Positions 1 to 8,809 of a DNA stretch of 64,000 nt are shown piece by piece. Each line of letters begins with the position of its first letter. The first letter of the stretch is position 1. Position numbers and translations under genes: made by a program. The DNA comes from Arthrobacter sp. PsM3 (GTDB lineage Bacteria; Actinomycetota; Actinomycetes; Actinomycetales; Micrococcaceae): the NCBI RefSeq assembly GCF_030433895.1, contig NZ_JARUXE010000012.1:62001-126000 (forward strand), in the 5' to 3' direction. Under the pieces are notes generated by a model. That model was not told where the DNA came from. It saw nothing but the letters and a program-made list of their open reading frames with translations, and made no database searches.

Positions 1-541
1 CCTGAATCACCACGTCGGGATCCTCCAACAGGTGCTGTGCGTGGACCGACCCGAAGTAGCGCTTGCCGGACCCGAACACGACGGGTACGACGTCCATCCG
101 CACCTCGTCGACCAGGCCCGCGGCAAGCACCTGGCCACCGACGTCGCCAGCGGCGACCTCGACGATCCGGTCACCCGCGAGCTCCTGCGCCTTGGCCACG
201 GCTGCCTCGACGCCGTCGACGAAGTGAAACGGCGCCTCGGGGTCCCAGCCCTCGGGCATCGGCCGGTGCGTCACGACGACCACGTGGTCGACCCCGCCCG
301 GAGGCTTCCCGTCCCAGCCGTCCGTCATGTCGAAGACGTGGCGGCCGACGATTGTCGCCCCGATCTGGTCCCAGTACGGCCGGGTGTAGTCGTAGGACGT
401 CTGCGACACCTTCACCTGGCCGCTCTCGTCCAACGGGACGTCACCGGTGGACAACCAGTCGAACAGCGGTCCGGGCTGGTCGTTCTCGTCAGCGACGAAG
501 CCGTCTACCGACACCGAGCTGTACATAACCACCTTGCCCAC
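1..541 (-). CDS. Dihydrofolate reductase-like (RibD C-terminal domain) protein, 3' end cut by window edge
   Basis: The frame reads off the left edge, so only the first 180 residues are visible. They fit the RibD C-terminal/DHFR-like family: an N-terminal strand with SVSVDGF, the segment TIVGRHVFDMTDGWDG near residues 63-78, and GGQVLAAGLVDEVRMDVVP followed by VFGSGKRYFG near the cut end. Members are soluble NADPH-dependent reductases, mostly of unknown substrate. The GTG start at 541 is chosen because GGAGAG lies 4 nt upstream. An ATG five codons in is possible, but it would cut into the first strand. The gene stands beside a decayed insertion sequence, with no operon partner visible. The family call is firm; the substrate cannot be given. 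Confidence 0.8.
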   Translation of the reverse strand, partial: MGKVVMYSSVSVDGFVADENDQPGPLFDWLSTGDVPLDESGQVKVSQTSYDYTRPYWDQIGATIVGRHVFDMTDGWDGKPPGGVDHVVVVTHRPMPEGWDPEAPFHFVDGVEAAVAKAQELAGDRIVEVAAGDVGGQVLAAGLVDEVRMDVVPVVFGSGKRYFGSVHAQHLLEDPDVVIQ

Positions 542-645
542 GGGGCTCTCCTTTGCTTCGGGGTACCCCATATTAGCGAGTCGTGAGTAGCGGGCGTGTG
601 ATGTCGTCCGCGGCGGTGGTCGGCGCGTCGGTGGCCGGGTGGGGT

Positions 646-1626
646 CGAGGTCTCCCGAAGATGGAATTTCTCATACTGCCCATCCGGAAGACCTCGACTC
701 GTCGCTGCGGATGCGAGGGATCGCCGCGCGACACAGTGACCCGGCGTTCGGCGTACGAGCCGCTGGGTTGGCGGCCGACCACGCTGGTGGTGACGATCCG
801 TCGCTATCGGTGCTCCGGCTGCGGGCATTTGTGACGCCAGGACACCAGCCTGGCTGCTGAGCCGCGGGCGAAGCTCTCGCGGTGCGGTCTGCGGTGGGCG
901 CTCGAAGGCATCGTGCGCCAGCACCTGACCGTCGCCCGTGTCGCTGAAGGACTCGGAGTCGCCCGGAAGACCGCCAACGACGCCGTCCTGGCCGAGGGTA
1001 AGCGGGTCCTGATTGACGATCCGGACCGGCTCGACGGCGTCCAGGTTCTCGGCGTCGACTAGCACGTCTGGAGGCACACCCGGCGCGGGGACAAGTACGT
1101 CACCGTGATCATCGACCTCACACCCATCCGGGCCGGCACCGGCCCAGCACGACTGCTGGACATGGTCGAGGGACGCTCGAAGCTGGCGTTCAAGCCCTGC
1201 ACACCGGTGCCAACCGACTCACCGACAAGCAGAAGGACCGACTCACCGCCCTCGCCGCCGAAGAGCATGTCCAAGTCGAGGCGACTTGGGTGATCCACCA
1301 GCGGATGATCGCCGCCTAGCCTCACCCGGATCGAACGAAGGGGCGCGAGCTGATGCAGAACCTGATCGGGTCGGTCAGCGCAGGCGTTCCCGCTGGGCTG
1401 GCGAGGTCATCACGCTGGGCTGAACGCTGAAGAAGCGCGCCGTCGAGGTGCTGGCCTACTTCGACCGACCCGGCACCAGCAACGGCACAACCGAGGCGAT
1501 CAACGGACGACTCGAACACCTCCGCGGCTCCGCCCCCGGGTTCCGCAACCTCACCAATTACATCGCCAGATCGCTACTCGAGACCGGCGGGTTCAGGCCG
1601 CTGCTACACCCGGATTATGAAGAGCC
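646..1626 (+). mobile_element. Remnant of an ISL3-family insertion sequence
   Basis: The stretch carries a decayed ISL3-type transposase. The right end, CCCGGATTATGAAGAGCC at 1609-1626, follows the last transposase codons closely, as expected for an IS terminus. No convincing matching left terminus was found. An imperfect inverted repeat (646-658 against 684-696, CGAGGTCTCCCGA and CCGGAAGACCTCG) precedes the coding remnant. No target-site duplication could be identified. Confidence 0.55.
697..1618 (+). pseudogene. Decayed ISL3-family transposase
   Basis: Conceptual translation follows an ISL3 transposase. It shows the zinc-binding CSGCGH, the helix-turn-helix region (VARVAEGLGVARKTANDAV), the catalytic neighbourhood GVD-x-HVWRHTRRGDKYV, and the C-terminal signature GTSNGTTEAINGRLEHLRG. 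Four stops interrupt it: TGA at 832-834 (expected Trp), TAG at 1060-1062 (expected Glu right after the first catalytic Asp), TAG at 1317-1319 (expected Tyr) and TGA at 1421-1423 (expected Arg). A junction near 1195 joins AFK directly to ALHTG, removing roughly 90 codons of the central domain and shifting frame, and another frameshift lies near 1400. The N-terminal 30-40 residues also appear to be missing. The element cannot encode an active transposase. Confidence 0.85.
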
Positions 1627-1976
1627 GGTCTTCTGCAGGTCCCCTTTGCCTTCGGGCGTGGCACTTGCGGCGAGTGCGGTCCCAACCCTTAGCCACCTCA
1701 GGATTCGGTGGTTCCGGTTCTCGTTGTCTGCAAAATAAGGAGGCCCCGCCGGTGGCGACCGAGGTGCCGGGCGAACGGTCCGCCGACGCCGGCCTGAGCC
1801 TTCATCCGCGTATTCGCACACGTGCAATTTGACGGTTCTAAACAGGACACCGTCACGGGACGGTGCCGGCCCCCCATTCCGAGTGCCCCGTACCGAACAC
1901 GCGCGAGGCGAGTCTATTTGCTGTGGGACCACCACTTGGGCCGCCGACTTAGCCGGGGTTCGGTGAACGGCGGGTT
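1627..1976. other. Intergenic stretch without a recognisable gene
   Basis: About 350 bases lie between the IS remnant and the DUF4166 gene. No frame on either strand combines a ribosome binding site with a recognisable product. The GC is slightly lower than in the neighbouring core genes. It may be further debris from the insertion event. Confidence 0.5.
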
Positions 1977-2660
1977 CTATTCACGGCTTTCTTCCCTCAG
2001 GGGTTTGAGATGTTCCGGGACTGCTTCGCCGTTGAGGGCCGGATACGTGCACGTGAACTCGCCCCGGTATCCGAAAAGAAATCCGAGGATGGGGTTCCGG
2101 ACCTGCATCTGGATCGTGAACACCCCACGGGCATCATCGAAGTTCTCATAAAGTTCTGCCGTGCCTGTCCAGATGGCAGGAAACTCGAATGCCGCGAAGC
2201 CTTCGTGGAACCGTTGAGCCCCTGATTGCAGATGCAGCGATCCATCGGCCAAAACCTCCAGGGCGAGGTCAGTCGCAAGGTGCTGATGGGTGCCGAGATA
2301 ATCGACGATTCCACCATGGTGCGTACTCTGCACCATGGTGGCGTCGAAGCGCCGTCGCTTTGATCCGGGCAGTTCAAGGGTTCTGACGAAGGTGACCGTA
2401 GGCCGGCCGTACCCATCAATGTAGGGGTAATTCTCGATCGTGAACGGGATGTCCTTTCCTTGGTCTGGAAAGAGGATGTTGCGGTGGCCCCCCAATTGGA
2501 GAAACGGGACTGTCCACCAAGCCCCGCGACGGACTTCGGAAAAGATCCCGCGTCCCACACACGCGTACCCGGCAGTCGTGTCCACACCGAAGCGCTTCTG
2601 CAGCATTGGGTGCAGCCTGTGAAAGTCGCTTCCCATCGCCGACTCAAAAATTGATGTCAC
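1977..2660 (-). CDS. DUF4166 domain-containing protein
   Basis: This 227-residue protein matches DUF4166 along its length. Hallmarks are FHRLHPMLQKRFG near the N terminus, VGRGIFSEVRRG near residue 38, and a beta-rich C-terminal half with GTAELYENFDDARGVF and GEFTCTYP. The family has no established reaction and is often found fused to, or next to, lipid- or steroid-like binding domains. No signal peptide or membrane helix is seen. The GTG start at 2660 has AGGAG five bases upstream; the frame stays open farther upstream but that part is unrelated to the family and overlaps the neighbouring gene. It lies 2 nt after the SRPBCC gene, so the two are probably co-transcribed and translationally coupled. 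Confidence 0.8.
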   Translation of the reverse strand: MTSIFESAMGSDFHRLHPMLQKRFGVDTTAGYACVGRGIFSEVRRGAWWTVPFLQLGGHRNILFPDQGKDIPFTIENYPYIDGYGRPTVTFVRTLELPGSKRRRFDATMVQSTHHGGIVDYLGTHQHLATDLALEVLADGSLHLQSGAQRFHEGFAAFEFPAIWTGTAELYENFDDARGVFTIQMQVRNPILGFLFGYRGEFTCTYPALNGEAVPEHLKPLREESRE

Positions 2661-2662
2661 GG

Positions 2663-3514
2663 CTACTCCTGCACTCCCGACTCGGCGCTCAGACCCGGTC
2701 CAGCCAGCCCAGCAAGAGCGGATGGAGCACGTCCGGAGCGTGGGTCCGGCGACCGCCGCAGGCATCGGGCTGCCCTGGGTACCGTCCAGTGAGCCGGGAG
2801 AATCCACGAGGCCGCAGCGGCCGTCAGGCCCAGGGCGGCGGGGCCAGGGGTTCGGGCTGCCAGAGCTCGGCGGAGCAGGATGCAGCCGGTCAGAACGGCG
2901 GCCGCCCTGGCCATGGCGTCCATGAACCACCGATTCCGGGAGTCTTTGGGATCAAGGTCCGCCTCCGCCCACATCCTCAGGCGGTCAAAGCTTATTGCAG
3001 TCGCCCACCCCAAAGCCGGGCGGAACACCCAGGAATCCAGGGCCTTTCCGAGAAAGCCCATTCCCGGCTGATAGTTGTACCCCGTGATAAACCGAACACC
3101 ATCCTCTGCCGGGATGTAGCGCCAGTATCCGGATCCATGCCCTATGGGCGATACCGGGTCAGCGGTGTCAAATTTCAGCACCGACGTGGCTTGGCCATCG
3201 GATCGATACCGGTGCCCCAGGGATATCCCGGTCCCTTGGATGACATGTAAAGGAAGACGGAACTCGTAGCGGAAGTGGAGGAATCCCTGATCGTTTCGCT
3301 CGGTGGGGATAATCCGGGAGAATCGAAGATCCCAGCGGGGGTGCAGCGCTGGATCCTGACTGTAGTTCCATACCCGTTCCATGGGGGCCCGAATACCGAT
3401 CTCAACGTAGATCGGCCTGCGTGTAGCAGAGTCTTTCCTGCCCAAGTTTTCCCCCATGGCAGCATCATAATGTGCAGCCCGGCGCTCAGCCGCAACAAGG
3501 TCCGCACGATGCAT
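2663..3514 (-). CDS. SRPBCC-family protein with hydrophobic C-terminal tail
   Basis: About 283 residues. The N-terminal two thirds resemble SRPBCC/polyketide cyclase-like lipid-binding folds: IYVEIGIRAPMERVWNYSQD starts the first strand and helix, and a conserved helix-grip pattern follows to about residue 190. The last 80 residues contain two hydrophobic stretches around AAAVLTGCILL and ALGLTAAAASWIL, so the protein may be membrane-attached. The ATG at 3514 is preferred because GAGGG lies upstream; an internal ATG at 3457 has no ribosome binding site but better matches the domain boundary. It is the first gene of a two-gene unit with the DUF4166 gene. Function is unknown; binding of a hydrophobic ligand is an inference from the fold. 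Confidence 0.72.
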   Translation of the reverse strand: MHRADLVAAERRAAHYDAAMGENLGRKDSATRRPIYVEIGIRAPMERVWNYSQDPALHPRWDLRFSRIIPTERNDQGFLHFRYEFRLPLHVIQGTGISLGHRYRSDGQATSVLKFDTADPVSPIGHGSGYWRYIPAEDGVRFITGYNYQPGMGFLGKALDSWVFRPALGWATAISFDRLRMWAEADLDPKDSRNRWFMDAMARAAAVLTGCILLRRALAARTPGPAALGLTAAAASWILPAHWTVPRAARCLRRSPDPRSGRAPSALAGLAGPGLSAESGVQE

Positions 3515-3620
3515 ACCACGCCCTCGTTTGCCAGTTCGCTCCCGGCTTGGACGCAGCGAACCTTGACCGTCCCGTCGAACTTTCCCCGGACGGGATGGAC
3601 GTTCAAGACGAGTGACGCCG

Positions 3621-4694
3621 TCACCAACCGCCACGCGTCGGCGTATGTCCCTTTCGGGCATCGTCGGGCATTGCCATTTCGGCGCGCAGGCCCAGGAGCC
3701 GGATGGGACGGCCCGCATCGATTCCGGCGGCGAGGTCCAAGGCCTGCGCGAGGATTTCGTTCCGGTCGGATGTCTCGGGAATCTTCCTCGCGTGGGTTGT
3801 GGTGACGAACGGTGCGTACCGGACCTTGAGGGTCAGCCCCACCACGGGCCGTCCTTCGGCCACAACATCCTCAACGACACGCGCCGTCAACTCCCGCACG
3901 GCGTCGTCCACCTGGGCGGGCTCGGTCAGGTCCCGCAGGAAGGTGGTCTCCCGGCTGTGCCCGCGGGCAACCCACGGGGTGGCGTCCACAACGCTGGCGC
4001 CGTCCCCGCGTCCGAGTTCCGCGTACCAGGGACCCATCCTGGGGCCGAACTCAGGGACCAGGTCCTGGGGGTCGGCCGCGGCGAGCTCGGCGACTGTTTT
4101 GATGCCGAGTTTGGCCAGCCGGGCCGACACCTTGGTTCCGACGCCCCACAGTTCCCTGGTGGGCCGGCTGCCCATGACGTCGAGCCAGTTCCCGGCCGTG
4201 AGACGGAAGACGCCGGCCGGCTTGCCGAACCCGGTGGCGACCTTGGCCCGGACCAGGGTGTCGCCGATGCCCACGCTGCAGTGCAGGCGCGTCCGCTCCA
4301 GGACGGCGGCCTGCACCTGCCGGGCGTAGGCTTCCGGATTCTCTGTCTCAATGCCTACAAAAGCCTCATCCCATCCCAGTACCTGCACGGTGGCGCCGGG
4401 CTGCGCGCGCAGGGTAGCCATCACTGTTTCGGACGCCGCGAGGTAGGCCTCATGATCGACGGGAAGGATCACAGCGTCGGGCACTTTCCGGGCCGCAATG
4501 CGTAAGGGCATTCCGGAACCCACACCGAACGCCCTGGCTTCATAGGATGCGGTCGAAACCACAGCCCGTTCCATGGGGCCGCCCCGACCGCCGACAATGA
4601 TCGGCTTGCCCGCAAGCTCCGGCCGCCGGAGCACTTCGACCGCCGCGATGAACTGGTCGAGATCGACGTGCAGCACCCACCGGATTCCGTTCAC
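3621..4694 (-). CDS. dinB: DNA polymerase IV (Y-family, DinB type)
   Basis: A 357-residue Y-family polymerase that bypasses damaged DNA. The first metal-binding motif is in WVLHVDLDQFIAAVEVLRRP near residues 6-25. The second catalytic motif is GWDEAFVG near residue 100, which keeps the Asp-Glu pair but has Gly-Trp where Ser-Leu or Ser-Ile is usual. The thumb helix-hairpin-helix (WGVGTKVSARLAKLGIKTV) and the little-finger domain (SRETTFLRDL) follow. The GTG start at 4694 is used because the protein aligns from there and a G-rich site lies just upstream. It is shorter than classical DinB at the C terminus, so a clamp-binding peptide is not obvious. No damage-regulated operator was recognised. 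Confidence 0.88.
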   Translation of the reverse strand: MNGIRWVLHVDLDQFIAAVEVLRRPELAGKPIIVGGRGGPMERAVVSTASYEARAFGVGSGMPLRIAARKVPDAVILPVDHEAYLAASETVMATLRAQPGATVQVLGWDEAFVGIETENPEAYARQVQAAVLERTRLHCSVGIGDTLVRAKVATGFGKPAGVFRLTAGNWLDVMGSRPTRELWGVGTKVSARLAKLGIKTVAELAAADPQDLVPEFGPRMGPWYAELGRGDGASVVDATPWVARGHSRETTFLRDLTEPAQVDDAVRELTARVVEDVVAEGRPVVGLTLKVRYAPFVTTTHARKIPETSDRNEILAQALDLAAGIDAGRPIRLLGLRAEMAMPDDARKGHTPTRGGW

Positions 4695-4935
4695 GCCCCC
4701 AGTCTGCCCTAAACATCCCCGGCAAGCACCGGCTCTCCACCGGGATTGGCCGCTGGGCCTGCGGCCTCTCATGACCTTCGTTGAACTCCCGGAAGCGCGA
4801 TTGATGTAGTCAGGCGGAGCGGGCGTTTCGGCCTGTGTGGCACCGAACTGCCTGGACAGTCACGCCGTCACTGACAACGAGCTTCCTGGCACGGAAGGGG
4901 ACCAGCTCACCGGCGGCGTCCCGGCTCGTGCTGCC

Positions 4936-5355
4936 CTACTTGATCCAGCGAAGGTTGAACTCGTAGCGGTGCGGCTGGCCGCGGTTGACGTGGATGCCTG
5001 CCGCCACCGAGAAGCACGTCACGGCAATCCAGATGACCGTGGCCAGGACGGCGAAGATGTTGCCCACCACAGGGACGAAGACCAGCAGGTTGCACAGCAG
5101 GGCCGCAATCGTGGGCGGCAGCGTGAAGTTGAGGGCTTCCTTGGACTCCTGCGCCGTGAACGGGCCGCGGTCTTTGAAGATCAGGTAAATCAGCAGCGAC
5201 GGAACGCAGCCCAGGATGCCGCCGAAGTGTGCCAGCGTGGCCCACTGCCGGTCCTCGTTTGCTGTCAGCGGCAGTGCATTTGCGGGAACGCCGTGGTACG
5301 GAGGCTGGCCATGGCCGGCCTGGTTGCCAGTGTGTTCGCGTGCGTCATCTGCCAC
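4936..5355 (-). CDS. DUF4870 domain-containing membrane protein
   Basis: A 139-residue protein with a polar N-terminal tail of about 45 residues and then the DUF4870 (Tic20-like) core. The motif WATLAHFGGILGCVPSLLIYL starts the first helix, KDRGPFTAQESKEALNF is the conserved cytoplasmic loop, and two further helices span LLVFVPVVGNIFAVLATVIW and the C-terminal region ending in YEFNLRWIK. Three or four membrane segments are expected. The GTG start at 5355 is selected because GAAGGA lies about seven bases upstream. The role of the family is unknown. No operon partner is close: DUF3097 ends 144 nt upstream. Confidence 0.82.
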   Translation of the reverse strand: MADDAREHTGNQAGHGQPPYHGVPANALPLTANEDRQWATLAHFGGILGCVPSLLIYLIFKDRGPFTAQESKEALNFTLPPTIAALLCNLLVFVPVVGNIFAVLATVIWIAVTCFSVAAGIHVNRGQPHRYEFNLRWIK

Positions 5356-5499
5356 GGTGTCGTCCTTCGGATTGCGCTGGTGCGTTGGTGCCTGGAATTG
5401 CCAGGGCTGCGCCTGGAGCACAGCCGCCGTACCAAGAATACTTGCTCGGGCGCGGAATCAGGGATCGGCCCGCTGGCGGGCGGACCGCGGATGCCAGCC

Positions 5500-6348
5500 T
5501 CAGGGAACGGTCAGGAAGTCGATGACCTCTTCCACCCGACCCAGCAGGGAGGGCTCCAGATCCGCATAGCTGCGCACCGCACCCAGGAGCTTCTGCCAGC
5601 CCAGGCCGATGTCCTCCTTGGTGCTGTGCGGCCAGCCGAACGCCGTCAGGATGCCGGTCTTCCAGTCCACGCCACGCGGGATGACCGGCCACTTCTCGAT
5701 TCCCAGCACGGCGGGCCGGATCGCCTGCCAGACGTCAACGTAGGGGTGGCCCACGATCAGCACGTTCCCGGCCGCCCCGGGGGAGGCCATCACGGCCTGG
5801 GCAATCCGGGACTCCTTGGAATCCGGCACGAGGTGGTCCACCAGCACGCCGAGCCGGCGTCCGGGTCCGGGCCGGAATGCGGCCACAGCGCCGGCGAGGT
5901 CGTCAATGCCGTGCAGCGGCTCGACGACGATGCCCTCCACCCGGAGATCGTCACCCCAGACCCTCTCGACGAGTTCAGCGTCGTGTTTGCCTTCCACCCA
6001 GATCCGGCTTGCCTTGGCGACCTGCGCGCGCTGGCCCTCCACCCGGACAGAACCGGAGGCGGTGCGTGTTCCTGCGGCCGCCGCGGCGGCCCGGGGTGCC
6101 GGCGGCATCAGCCGGATCGGCTGTCCCTCCAGCAGGAAACCGAAGCCGAGCCGGAAGGACCGGGACTTGCCGCGGCGGTCCTCCAGGGCGACGACGTGCA
6201 TGCCGCCGGACTTCTCCACCCGGGTGACGGCACCGACCCAGCCGGACTGCACATCCTCGAGCACCATTCCGCGCTCCACGGGCACCTCGGGCAGTTGGGC
6301 CTTGGCAGGGGCGGACAGGTCCTGCGGGCCCCAGTTCTGGTACGACAT
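5500..6348 (-). CDS. DUF3097 family protein
   Basis: A 282-residue soluble protein typical of actinobacterial DUF3097. An N-terminal beta-barrel-like region (VERGMVLEDVQSGWVGAVTRV) is followed by a hinge rich in Ala and Pro, then a Toprim-like half with SRIWVEGKHDAELVERVWGD near residue 115 and GVLVDHLVPDSKESRIAQ near residue 165. The Glu in VEGKHDAE and the Asp in VDHL recall the metal ligands of Toprim folds, so nucleic-acid action is possible but not shown. ATG at 6348 begins MSYQNWGPQDL. The gene is divergent from hrcA, and the CIRCE operator lies in the shared 213-nt gap. Confidence 0.85.
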   Translation of the reverse strand: MSYQNWGPQDLSAPAKAQLPEVPVERGMVLEDVQSGWVGAVTRVEKSGGMHVVALEDRRGKSRSFRLGFGFLLEGQPIRLMPPAPRAAAAAAGTRTASGSVRVEGQRAQVAKASRIWVEGKHDAELVERVWGDDLRVEGIVVEPLHGIDDLAGAVAAFRPGPGRRLGVLVDHLVPDSKESRIAQAVMASPGAAGNVLIVGHPYVDVWQAIRPAVLGIEKWPVIPRGVDWKTGILTAFGWPHSTKEDIGLGWQKLLGAVRSYADLEPSLLGRVEEVIDFLTVP

Positions 6349-6468
6349 CGGTTACACACTGCTTTGCACTCGGATTGCTGCGGCGGGCTGTGCCCGAAAA
6401 CACCAGCCCCGGGAAGAACGCCCGGAGCGAATCCAATGCTAACAACGCGGCGACTCATATTAGACTGG

Positions 6469-6495
6469 TTAGCACTTAGGCATGTCGAGTGCTAA
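6469..6495. promoter_or_regulatory. CIRCE operator (HrcA binding site)
   Basis: The sequence is TTAGCACTT, nine bases, then GAGTGCTAA. This is the CIRCE consensus (TTAGCACTC-N9-GAGTGCTAA) with one mismatch in the left arm. It lies about 67 nt upstream of the hrcA start, consistent with HrcA repressing its own operon. A lone TGCTAAC at 6437-6443 resembles half of the site. Confidence 0.9.
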
Positions 6496-6561
6496 CAAAG
6501 CGTGTCCGGAACGGCCGGCGAACGGCAGCATCGGATGCGGACAGTCGAATGGAGGTGGAAC

Positions 6562-7575
6562 GTGAGCGAACCGCGCAAACTTGAAGTGCTGCGCGCCATC
6601 GTGGAGGACTACGTCCATTCGCGGGAACCCGTCGGCTCCAAGGCCCTCGTCGAGCGGCACCACCTTGGCGTGTCCAGCGCCACGATCCGCAACGACATGG
6701 CGGCCCTGGAAGATGAGGGCCTCATTACGGCGCCGCATACCAGCGCCGGACGAATTCCCACCGACAAGGGCTACCGGCTCTTCGTGGACCAGATTTCGGC
6801 GGTCAAGCCGCTCTCACCGGCGGAACGCCGCGCCATCCAGGCCCTGCTGGAGGGCTCCGACGATCTCGACGACGTCCTGGACAGGACGGTCCGGCTGCTG
6901 TCGCAGCTGACCCACCAGGTCGCCGTCGTGCAGTATCCCCACCTCAGCCGGGCCAGGGTGCGGCACATCGAATTCGTCCTGCTGGCGCCGCGCAAGGTGC
7001 TCGCGGTGCTGATTGCGGATACCGGCAAGGTGGAACAGCGGGTCATTGACGTAGGACAGGACCTTCCCGAGGAAGCGCTGTCCGATCTGCGGACTCGGTT
7101 CCTCGGCGGCCTCTCCGGGACACCCCTGAACCTGTTGGGGCAATCGCTGAAGTCCGTCCTTGCCACCTGCCCGCCGGCCCGGCGCGCCGACGCCCAGGCG
7201 CTGGCCCGCGGCCTGGAAGCGCTGGCCGCCAGCAGCCGCGAGGAGCGTATGGTCATGGCCGGCACCGCCAACCTGGCCCGCTCCAACGTGGACTTCCCGC
7301 TGAGCATCGGCCCGGTCCTGGAAGCCCTCGAGGAGCAGGTGGTCATGCTCCGCCTGCTGGGCGACATGGCCGCGGACCCGAGGGGCGTGACGGTCAGCAT
7401 CGGCCGCGAGAACCCGTACGACGGTCTCGCGGAGGCCTCGGTGGTCGCGACCGGCTACGGACCGGACGCCACGGCGAAAGTCGGTGTCCTCGGCCCCACC
7501 CGGATGGACTATCCGACCACCATGGCCGCCGTCCGGGCAGTGGCCAGGTACCTGTCCAGGATTCTGGGCCCGTGA
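6562..7575 (+). CDS. hrcA: Heat-inducible transcriptional repressor HrcA
   Basis: A 337-residue repressor of class I heat-shock genes that binds CIRCE and responds to GroE availability. The winged helix includes [20 protein letters not shown] and the conserved turn [17 protein letters not shown] within the first 75 residues. The central and C-terminal regions show the family GAF-like and dimerisation segments ([38 protein letters not shown]). GTG at 6562 is the start because GGAGGTGG sits just upstream and the protein aligns from [23 protein letters not shown] element precedes the gene. dnaJ follows after 104 nt and rsmE after that, an arrangement common in Actinobacteria. Confidence 0.96.
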   Translation: MSEPRKLEVLRAIVEDYVHSREPVGSKALVERHHLGVSSATIRNDMAALEDEGLITAPHTSAGRIPTDKGYRLFVDQISAVKPLSPAERRAIQALLEGSDDLDDVLDRTVRLLSQLTHQVAVVQYPHLSRARVRHIEFVLLAPRKVLAVLIADTGKVEQRVIDVGQDLPEEALSDLRTRFLGGLSGTPLNLLGQSLKSVLATCPPARRADAQALARGLEALAASSREERMVMAGTANLARSNVDFPLSIGPVLEALEEQVVMLRLLGDMAADPRGVTVSIGRENPYDGLAEASVVATGYGPDATAKVGVLGPTRMDYPTTMAAVRAVARYLSRILGP

Positions 7576-7679
7576 CGGACCGCGGCTAACCGTCCGGTAC
7601 CGGCAGCTAAGCACCGCACGCCCACCCCAAAAGACTTCTTGCCCCTAACCGGCAGTACAACCAGGAAGAGATACAAACT

Positions 7680-8807
7680 TTGAGCAGCCATTACGACGTT
7701 CTTGGAGTCTCCCGTGAAGCCACGGGCGAAGAGATCAAGAAGGCCTACCGCAAACTGGCACGGAACCTGCACCCGGATGTCAATCCCGGGGATGACGCCT
7801 CGGACCGTTTCAAGGCGGTCACGCACGCCTACGAGGTGCTGTCCGATCCGCAGAAGCGGCGGATCTACGACACCACGGGCAACGAGAACGGCACCGACAA
7901 CGGCTTCGGCGGCGGCAGCTACGCCGGCCAGGGCTTCGCATTCCAGGATATTTTCGACACATTCTTCGGCGCCGGCGGCCAGTCCGGCCCGGCCTCCAGG
8001 GTCCGCCGCGGCCAGGACGCCCTGATCAGCGTCCGGATCGAGTTGCGCGACGCCGTCTTCGGGGTCAACAAGAAACTCGAAGTCGACACGGCCGTCACCT
8101 GCCCCACCTGCGAGGGCTCCTGTTGCCAGGAAGGCAGCCACCCGGAACGTTGCGACATCTGCGGCGGCAGCGGCCAGGTCCAGCGCGCCGTGCGCTCCAT
8201 CCTCGGCCAGGTCATGACGGCGGCCCCCTGCGGTTCCTGCGGTGGCTTCGGCACCGTCATCAAGGATCCCTGCAACGAATGCGCCGGACAGGGCCGGATC
8301 CGCAGCCGTCGTTCCCTGACGGTCAAGGTTCCCGCCGGCGTCGCCACCGGCACCCGCATCCAGCTCTCCGGCCAGGGTGAGGCCGGACCCGCCGGCGGAC
8401 CCGCGGGCGACCTTTATGTGGAGATCCGGGTCAACAGCGACGCCACCTACGTCCGCGACGGCGATGACCTGCACGCCAGCCTCAACATCCCCATGACAGC
8501 CGCCGCACTCGGTACCGAGGTCACCCTCGAAACCTTCGACGGCCGGCAGGAGATCGACGTCAAGGCCGGCACGCAGTCCGGGGAGGTCATCACCCTCCGC
8601 GGTCTGGGCGTCACCCACCTGCGCGGCTACGGCCGCGGCGACCTCAAGGTCCACCTGCAGGTGGACACTCCCGCCAAGCTCGACGCAGCCCAGGAGGACC
8701 TGCTCCGCCAGCTCGCGAAGCTCCGCGGCGAACAGTTCACAGAGGGGAAGCTCGCCGCGAGCGGCGGGGTCTTCTCGAAGCTGCGGGACCGGCTCGGTAA
8801 CCTGTAG
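7680..8807 (+). CDS. dnaJ: Molecular chaperone DnaJ
   Basis: A 375-residue type I Hsp40 that stimulates DnaK ATPase and delivers clients. The J domain contains HPD at residues 31-33. A Gly/Phe-rich linker (GFGGGSYAGQGF) follows near residue 78. The four zinc repeats are CPTCEG, CDICGG, CGSCGG and CNECAG between about residues 140 and 205, and the client-binding beta domains end the protein. The start is TTG at 7680, supported by AGGAAGAG ten bases upstream and the family N terminus SSHYDVLGV. It lies 104 nt downstream of hrcA, so it may share CIRCE control. This is the DnaJ2-type copy typically linked to hrcA; dnaK is not in the window. Confidence 0.95.
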   Translation: MSSHYDVLGVSREATGEEIKKAYRKLARNLHPDVNPGDDASDRFKAVTHAYEVLSDPQKRRIYDTTGNENGTDNGFGGGSYAGQGFAFQDIFDTFFGAGGQSGPASRVRRGQDALISVRIELRDAVFGVNKKLEVDTAVTCPTCEGSCCQEGSHPERCDICGGSGQVQRAVRSILGQVMTAAPCGSCGGFGTVIKDPCNECAGQGRIRSRRSLTVKVPAGVATGTRIQLSGQGEAGPAGGPAGDLYVEIRVNSDATYVRDGDDLHASLNIPMTAAALGTEVTLETFDGRQEIDVKAGTQSGEVITLRGLGVTHLRGYGRGDLKVHLQVDTPAKLDAAQEDLLRQLAKLRGEQFTEGKLAASGGVFSKLRDRLGNL

Positions 8808-8809
8808 CG

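Noticed and set aside
4837..6495. A 552-codon open frame on the + strand
   Set aside because: It runs across the DUF4870 gene, a gap and the DUF3097 gene in antisense. The translation is rich in Arg, Gly and His with no domain.
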